Virus record (IMG/VR): IMGVR_UViG_3300030389_002398
Location: 1-20,884 of that record
DNA from: a virus
Strand: one strand, 5' to 3'
Length of the DNA: 20,884 bases
Shown: positions 18,457 through 20,884 of the stretch, piece by piece
How positions within the stretch are numbered: the first letter of the stretch is position 1
Layout of the letters: the number at the start of each line of letters is the position of its first letter
The notes under the pieces: model-generated
The model's input: the letters and a program-made list of their open reading frames with translations, nothing else
What the model was told of the DNA's origin: nothing
Database searches by the model: none
Position numbers and translations under genes: made by a program

Positions 18457-19365
18457 ATGGCTATTTCAAGAGCGCAACTAGTTAAAGAACTAGAGCCAGG
18501 CCTGAACGCCTTGTTCGGCATGGAATACGACCGCTACGATGCACAACATGCAGAAATCTACGATACTGAATCATCAGACCGTGCGTTTGAAGAAGAGGTA
18601 ATGCTCGTAGGTTTTGGTAACGCTCAGACTAAGGCTGAGGGTGCAGGTGTTTCTTTCGATAGCGCTTCAGAAGCATTTACAGCTCGGTACAATCACGAAA
18701 CGATTGCACTGGCATTTGCTTTAACTGAAGAGGCAATGGAAGATAACTTGTATGATCGCCTTGGCGCTCGTTACACTCGTGCATTAGCTCGTTCAATGTC
18801 GCACACAAAGCAAGTTAAAGCTGCTGCCATTCTTAATAATGCGTTTGACAGTAACTTTGCTGGTGGTGATGGCAAAGAGTTGTGTGCCACCGACCACCCG
18901 CTTGCTGGTGGAGGCACGTTCCGCAATGAGTTGGCAACTGCTGCTGATCTCAATGAAACTTCTTTAGAGAACTCTCTCATTGATATCTCAACTTTTGTTG
19001 ATGAGCGAAACATGATTATTGCGTTAAGAGGAACCAAGCTAATTGTTCCAACACAGCTTCAGTTTGTGGCGGATCGTTTGCTTGAGTCTACATTACGCAC
19101 AGGCACAGCCGATAATGATGTAAACGCAATCAACAACATGGGCATGTTGCCAGAGGGTTACGTTGTTAACAACTTCTTAACAGACCCAGATGCCTTCTTT
19201 ATCAAAACAGACACTCCAAATGGATTTAAACATTTTGAGCGTACTCCAATGTCCACAGGCATGGAAGCTGACTTTGATTCAGGCAACATGAGGTTTAAGG
19301 CTCGTGAGCGTTACAGCTTTGGCTTTTCAGACCCCCGTTGTGTATTTGGTTCCCCAGGAGCTTAA
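18457..19365 (+). CDS. Major capsid protein (HK97 fold expected, Mu gpT-like)
   Basis: 302 aa, about the usual size. AAGGAG precedes the ATG. An N-terminal helix (SRAQLVKELEPGLNALFGME), an E-loop-like region, LAFALTEEAMEDNLYDRLGA, and the segment CATDHPLAGGGTFRNE match what I know of Mu gpT-like major capsid proteins of marine phages. The C-terminus contains the P-domain/A-domain strands (GFKHFERTPMSTGMEADFD, FKARERYSFGFSDPR). It is followed by a strong terminator, as expected for an abundantly made protein. The co-chaperonin and scaffold upstream complete the head module. Confidence 0.88.
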   Translation: MAISRAQLVKELEPGLNALFGMEYDRYDAQHAEIYDTESSDRAFEEEVMLVGFGNAQTKAEGAGVSFDSASEAFTARYNHETIALAFALTEEAMEDNLYDRLGARYTRALARSMSHTKQVKAAAILNNAFDSNFAGGDGKELCATDHPLAGGGTFRNELATAADLNETSLENSLIDISTFVDERNMIIALRGTKLIVPTQLQFVADRLLESTLRTGTADNDVNAINNMGMLPEGYVVNNFLTDPDAFFIKTDTPNGFKHFERTPMSTGMEADFDSGNMRFKARERYSFGFSDPRCVFGSPGA

Positions 19366-19381
19366 TACGAATAATTGTTCT

Positions 19382-19411
19382 AAAAGGGCGGCTTCCATGT
19401 CGCCCTTTTTT
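19382..19411 (+). terminator. Rho-independent terminator after the major capsid gene
   Basis: AAAAGGGCG (19382-19390) pairs with CGCCCTTTT (19401-19409) around a 10-nt loop; T residues run from 19406 to 19411. A degenerate CGAATAATTGTTC element (19368-19380) lies just before it. Confidence 0.9.
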
Positions 19412-19414
19412 ATT

Positions 19415-19478
19415 GTATAGTTAACCATCCCTGACAGTCGTATGGTTCGACTGACACTAGCCACGACAGGAGATTAAA
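19415..19478 (+). promoter_or_regulatory. Leader region with small stem before the 19479 gene
   Basis: After the terminator, a TATAGTT (19416-19422) could be a -10 box, but no clear -35 box is present because the upstream bases belong to the terminator. CAGTCG (19435-19440) and CGACTG (19448-19453) form a 6-bp stem with a TATGGTT loop. The ribosome binding site AGGAGA (19468-19473) follows. Confidence 0.35.
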
Positions 19479-19961
19479 TTGGCTAACACTACTTTTAACG
19501 GTCCCGTCCGTTCAGAAAACGGGTTCAAAAACGTCATTAAAAGCGCCACAACTGGTGAACTTACCAGCGAAATGACACTTTCTGTTTATACCGCAACTGT
19601 AACAGTCGCTAACGGTGCTACAACAGGAAAAGAGTCATCTATTGGCATTCCGTCAAACTTTATCCCTATGGGCGTGATGATCGCTGTAACTGGCGCAGCT
19701 TCTAATGCTGTCAACCTTGTTGATATCGGCACAGATGCTGATACAGACGGATTTGTTGACGGTATTACTGCCGCAGTAAACTCAACAGGATTTAAAGGGT
19801 TCTTCCCTTGTAATGGTGTGCTAGGTATGTCTGGTGGAGCAACCACAGCTGCTACAGCCACCGCAGATGAGGTTGAGGTTGTAGTTTCTGGTGATCCAGG
19901 TGCTGACACAACAATAGTGATGAAGTTTATAGGCATTTCTAGCTCATCAGACGCTTCGTAG
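19479..19961 (+). CDS. Structural protein, MANTTFNGPVRSENGF type (160 aa)
   Basis: TTG start, preceded by AGGAGA. The N-terminus TTFNGPVRSENGFKNV is a hallmark I recall from many marine phage proteins located after the capsid gene. The rest is beta-strand and Ala/Thr/Gly-rich (MTLSVYTATVTVANGATTGK; GIPSNFIPMGVMIAVTGAAS), with a Gly-rich C-terminal half ending in MKFIGISSSSDAS. It has the character of a head fibre or capsid decoration protein. No enzymatic motif. Confidence 0.75.
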   Translation: MANTTFNGPVRSENGFKNVIKSATTGELTSEMTLSVYTATVTVANGATTGKESSIGIPSNFIPMGVMIAVTGAASNAVNLVDIGTDADTDGFVDGITAAVNSTGFKGFFPCNGVLGMSGGATTAATATADEVEVVVSGDPGADTTIVMKFIGISSSSDAS

Positions 19962-19970
19962 GAGGCTATT

Positions 19971-20252
19971 ATGGCTGGTCCAGTAAAAGCCTTTAATCAT
20001 GCACAAGGAGCATCTGCCGCAGTTGTTGGCCCTGCAAGGTCGAGAATACGTCAGATTGTGATATTTGCTGATGCAGCAGGCGCTTTCACAATAAAGAATG
20101 GAAGTGCTAGTGGAGAGGTTTTAATTACACAAACTTTTCCTACAGGGCTTCATCATCTAAATATTCCTGATGATGGTATTATAGCCACTGACGGCGCATT
20201 TGTTGCAGCGTTTACAGGCTCTAGTAATCAGTTGACAATATTCTTGTCATAA
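19971..20252 (+). CDS. Small structural protein (93 aa)
   Basis: TAGGAGG precedes the ATG. A compact beta-rich protein: GPARSRIRQIVIFADAAGAF, NGSASGEVLITQTFPTGLHH, LNIPDDGIIATDGAFVAAF and LTIFLS. Similar small beta-sandwich proteins are, in my memory, common in virion gene clusters of marine phages. Probably a decoration or connector subunit; the exact role is unknown. Confidence 0.7.
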   Translation: MAGPVKAFNHAQGASAAVVGPARSRIRQIVIFADAAGAFTIKNGSASGEVLITQTFPTGLHHLNIPDDGIIATDGAFVAAFTGSSNQLTIFLS

Positions 20253-20262
20253 GGAGTTGGCT

Positions 20263-20547
20263 ATGGCTCGTAAAAGAGACAAGCAGCCGCCTAAAACAAA
20301 AAAGTATTTCCGCCCCACAAAGAAAGGGGCGGGAATGACTAAGGCTGGTGTTGCTCGTTATAGACGAGAAAACCCTGGTTCTAAACTTAAAACCGCAGTA
20401 ACTGGCAAAGTTAAAAAAGGATCTGCTGCCGCTAAAAGGCGTAAATCTTTTTGTGCTAGAAGCGCAGGTCAAATGAAGAAGTTTCCTAAAGCGGCAAAAA
20501 ATCCTAATAGCCGTTTACGCCAAGCAAGGCGGAGGTGGAAGTGTTAA
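20263..20547 (+). CDS. Very basic small protein, DUF6321-like (94 aa)
   Basis: AAGGAG (20251-20256) fits the ATG at 20263; a TTG at 20257 abuts the Shine-Dalgarno sequence and is rejected. The GAGMTKAGVARYRRENPGSK then LKTAVTG and GSAAAKRRKSFCARSAGQM blocks match a widespread phage domain that I recall as DUF6321. The protein is strongly positive throughout and ends RLRQARRRWKC. DNA or RNA binding, or a packaged basic protein, is likely from charge alone. The 3' end overlaps the next gene. Confidence 0.8.
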   Translation: MARKRDKQPPKTKKYFRPTKKGAGMTKAGVARYRRENPGSKLKTAVTGKVKKGSAAAKRRKSFCARSAGQMKKFPKAAKNPNSRLRQARRRWKC

Positions 20548-20792
20548 ATTTCAATACTTTAATTAGTGGCGCTACTCTAGCTTTTATCGGCTGGATAGCT
20601 TTTTCTGTTGTTGAGTTAAAAACAGAAACTGCCGTGATATCTGTTAAGGTAGACCAAAATCATAAGCTTTTAGCAGAACTTTGGGATTTCTATTTACAGG
20701 AGAGGGTCAATGCCGATATCGCGTGGACAACTCGCAAGCCAAATTTCAAAACCTCCACAAAAGAAAAAATGGAGCAAGAAGCGAAAAGCTAA
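20541..20792 (+). CDS. Small single-TM protein (83 aa)
   Basis: GGAGG (20531-20535) fits a GTG start at 20541; an in-frame GTG at 20535 overlaps the binding site. A single hydrophobic helix (about residues 6-24, NTLISGATLAFIGWIAFSVV) is followed by a short coiled coil (VISVKVDQNHKLLAELW) and a polar tail. This layout is shared by many small phage inner-membrane proteins, some of them spanin- or holin-associated. The last 83 nt also encode the start of the next gene in another frame. Confidence 0.65.
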   Translation: MLNFNTLISGATLAFIGWIAFSVVELKTETAVISVKVDQNHKLLAELWDFYLQERVNADIAWTTRKPNFKTSTKEKMEQEAKS

Positions 20793-20865
20793 GATAAACT
20801 GCAAACGTCCTAAAGGTTTTAGTCAAAAAGCATATTGTGCTGGCAAGAAGAAGAGAAAGAAATGA
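20710..20865 (+). CDS. Small Lys-rich protein with GFSQKAYCAGKKK end (51 aa)
   Basis: GGAGAGGG (20699-20706) precedes the ATG at 20710. The product begins MPISRGQLASQISKPPQKKK, is extremely basic, and ends with INCKRPKGFSQKAYCAGKKK, a short motif I recall from many phage proteins with two conserved Cys. It overlaps the TM protein gene in another frame over 83 nt. Recognisable conserved residues and a good ribosome binding site argue that both frames are used. Function unknown; nucleic-acid binding is likely. Confidence 0.75.
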   Translation: MPISRGQLASQISKPPQKKKWSKKRKAKINCKRPKGFSQKAYCAGKKKRKK

Positions 20866-20884
20866 ATAAAAACAAAAAAGCAAA
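20862..20884 (+). CDS. Start of a further gene, cut by window end
   Basis: ATG overlaps the preceding stop (ATGA at 20862-20865), the linkage used by many genes here. Only MNKNKKA is visible, so nothing can be said about function. Confidence 0.4.

Noticed and set aside
1-20884. tRNA genes, CRISPR arrays, insertion sequences
   Set aside because: No T-loop-like GGTTCGA pairings with cloverleaf stems, no regularly spaced repeats with unique spacers, and no transposase-like frame were seen on reading both strands.

Overview
This window is part of the genome of an uncultured tailed bacteriophage (Caudoviricetes), probably marine. It carries a terminase small subunit, a terminase large subunit, a large portal protein, a GroES-like co-chaperonin, a scaffold-like protein and a major capsid protein. 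Around these are small proteins of types I recall from marine (uvMED-type) phage contigs. Base composition is moderate by eye, genes are tightly packed, and many stops overlap the next start (TAATG, ATGA, TGATG). I see no integrase, tRNA, CRISPR array or insertion sequence, and no clear host marker. I cannot name the host.

Left part (1-6.3 kb), accessory and regulatory. The end of an unknown gene (2-250) converges on an unknown minus-strand gene (357-740). A divergent promoter with an inverted repeat then drives a four-gene operon: a gamma-glutamylcyclotransferase-like protein, two small unknowns and a small membrane protein (849-1835). A dense cluster of ACTGTCA repeats and a hairpin precede the terminase small subunit (2076-2591). 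A gene-free island rich in TTCGGG and CCWGG follows (2592-3143). Next come a two-gene cassette (3144-3781), a terminator and a second TTCGGG island (3839-3955). A promoter whose -35/-10 spacer is almost wholly a perfect palindrome drives a small winged-helix-like protein (4114-4320) and an amidoligase-family protein (4340-5461). The last carries a C-terminal copy of the same helical domain. After another terminator and a sigma70-like promoter come a small acidic protein and an XRE-type regulator (5706-6315).

Right part (6.3-20.9 kb), virion morphogenesis, all on the plus strand: a 712-aa repetitive Gly/Pro/Met-rich protein, TerL, three small proteins sharing a C-terminal tail, portal, a DUF6496-like protein with a related tail, several small membrane or coiled-coil proteins including a holin candidate, GroES-like co-chaperonin, scaffold-like protein, two structural proteins, the major capsid protein, a strong terminator, then further small structural and very basic proteins to the window edge.

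The most unusual content is the pairing of a predicted amidoligase (forms amide or isopeptide bonds at carboxylates) with a gamma-glutamylcyclotransferase-like protein in a phage, together with the dense repeat and palindrome architecture of the left regulatory region.
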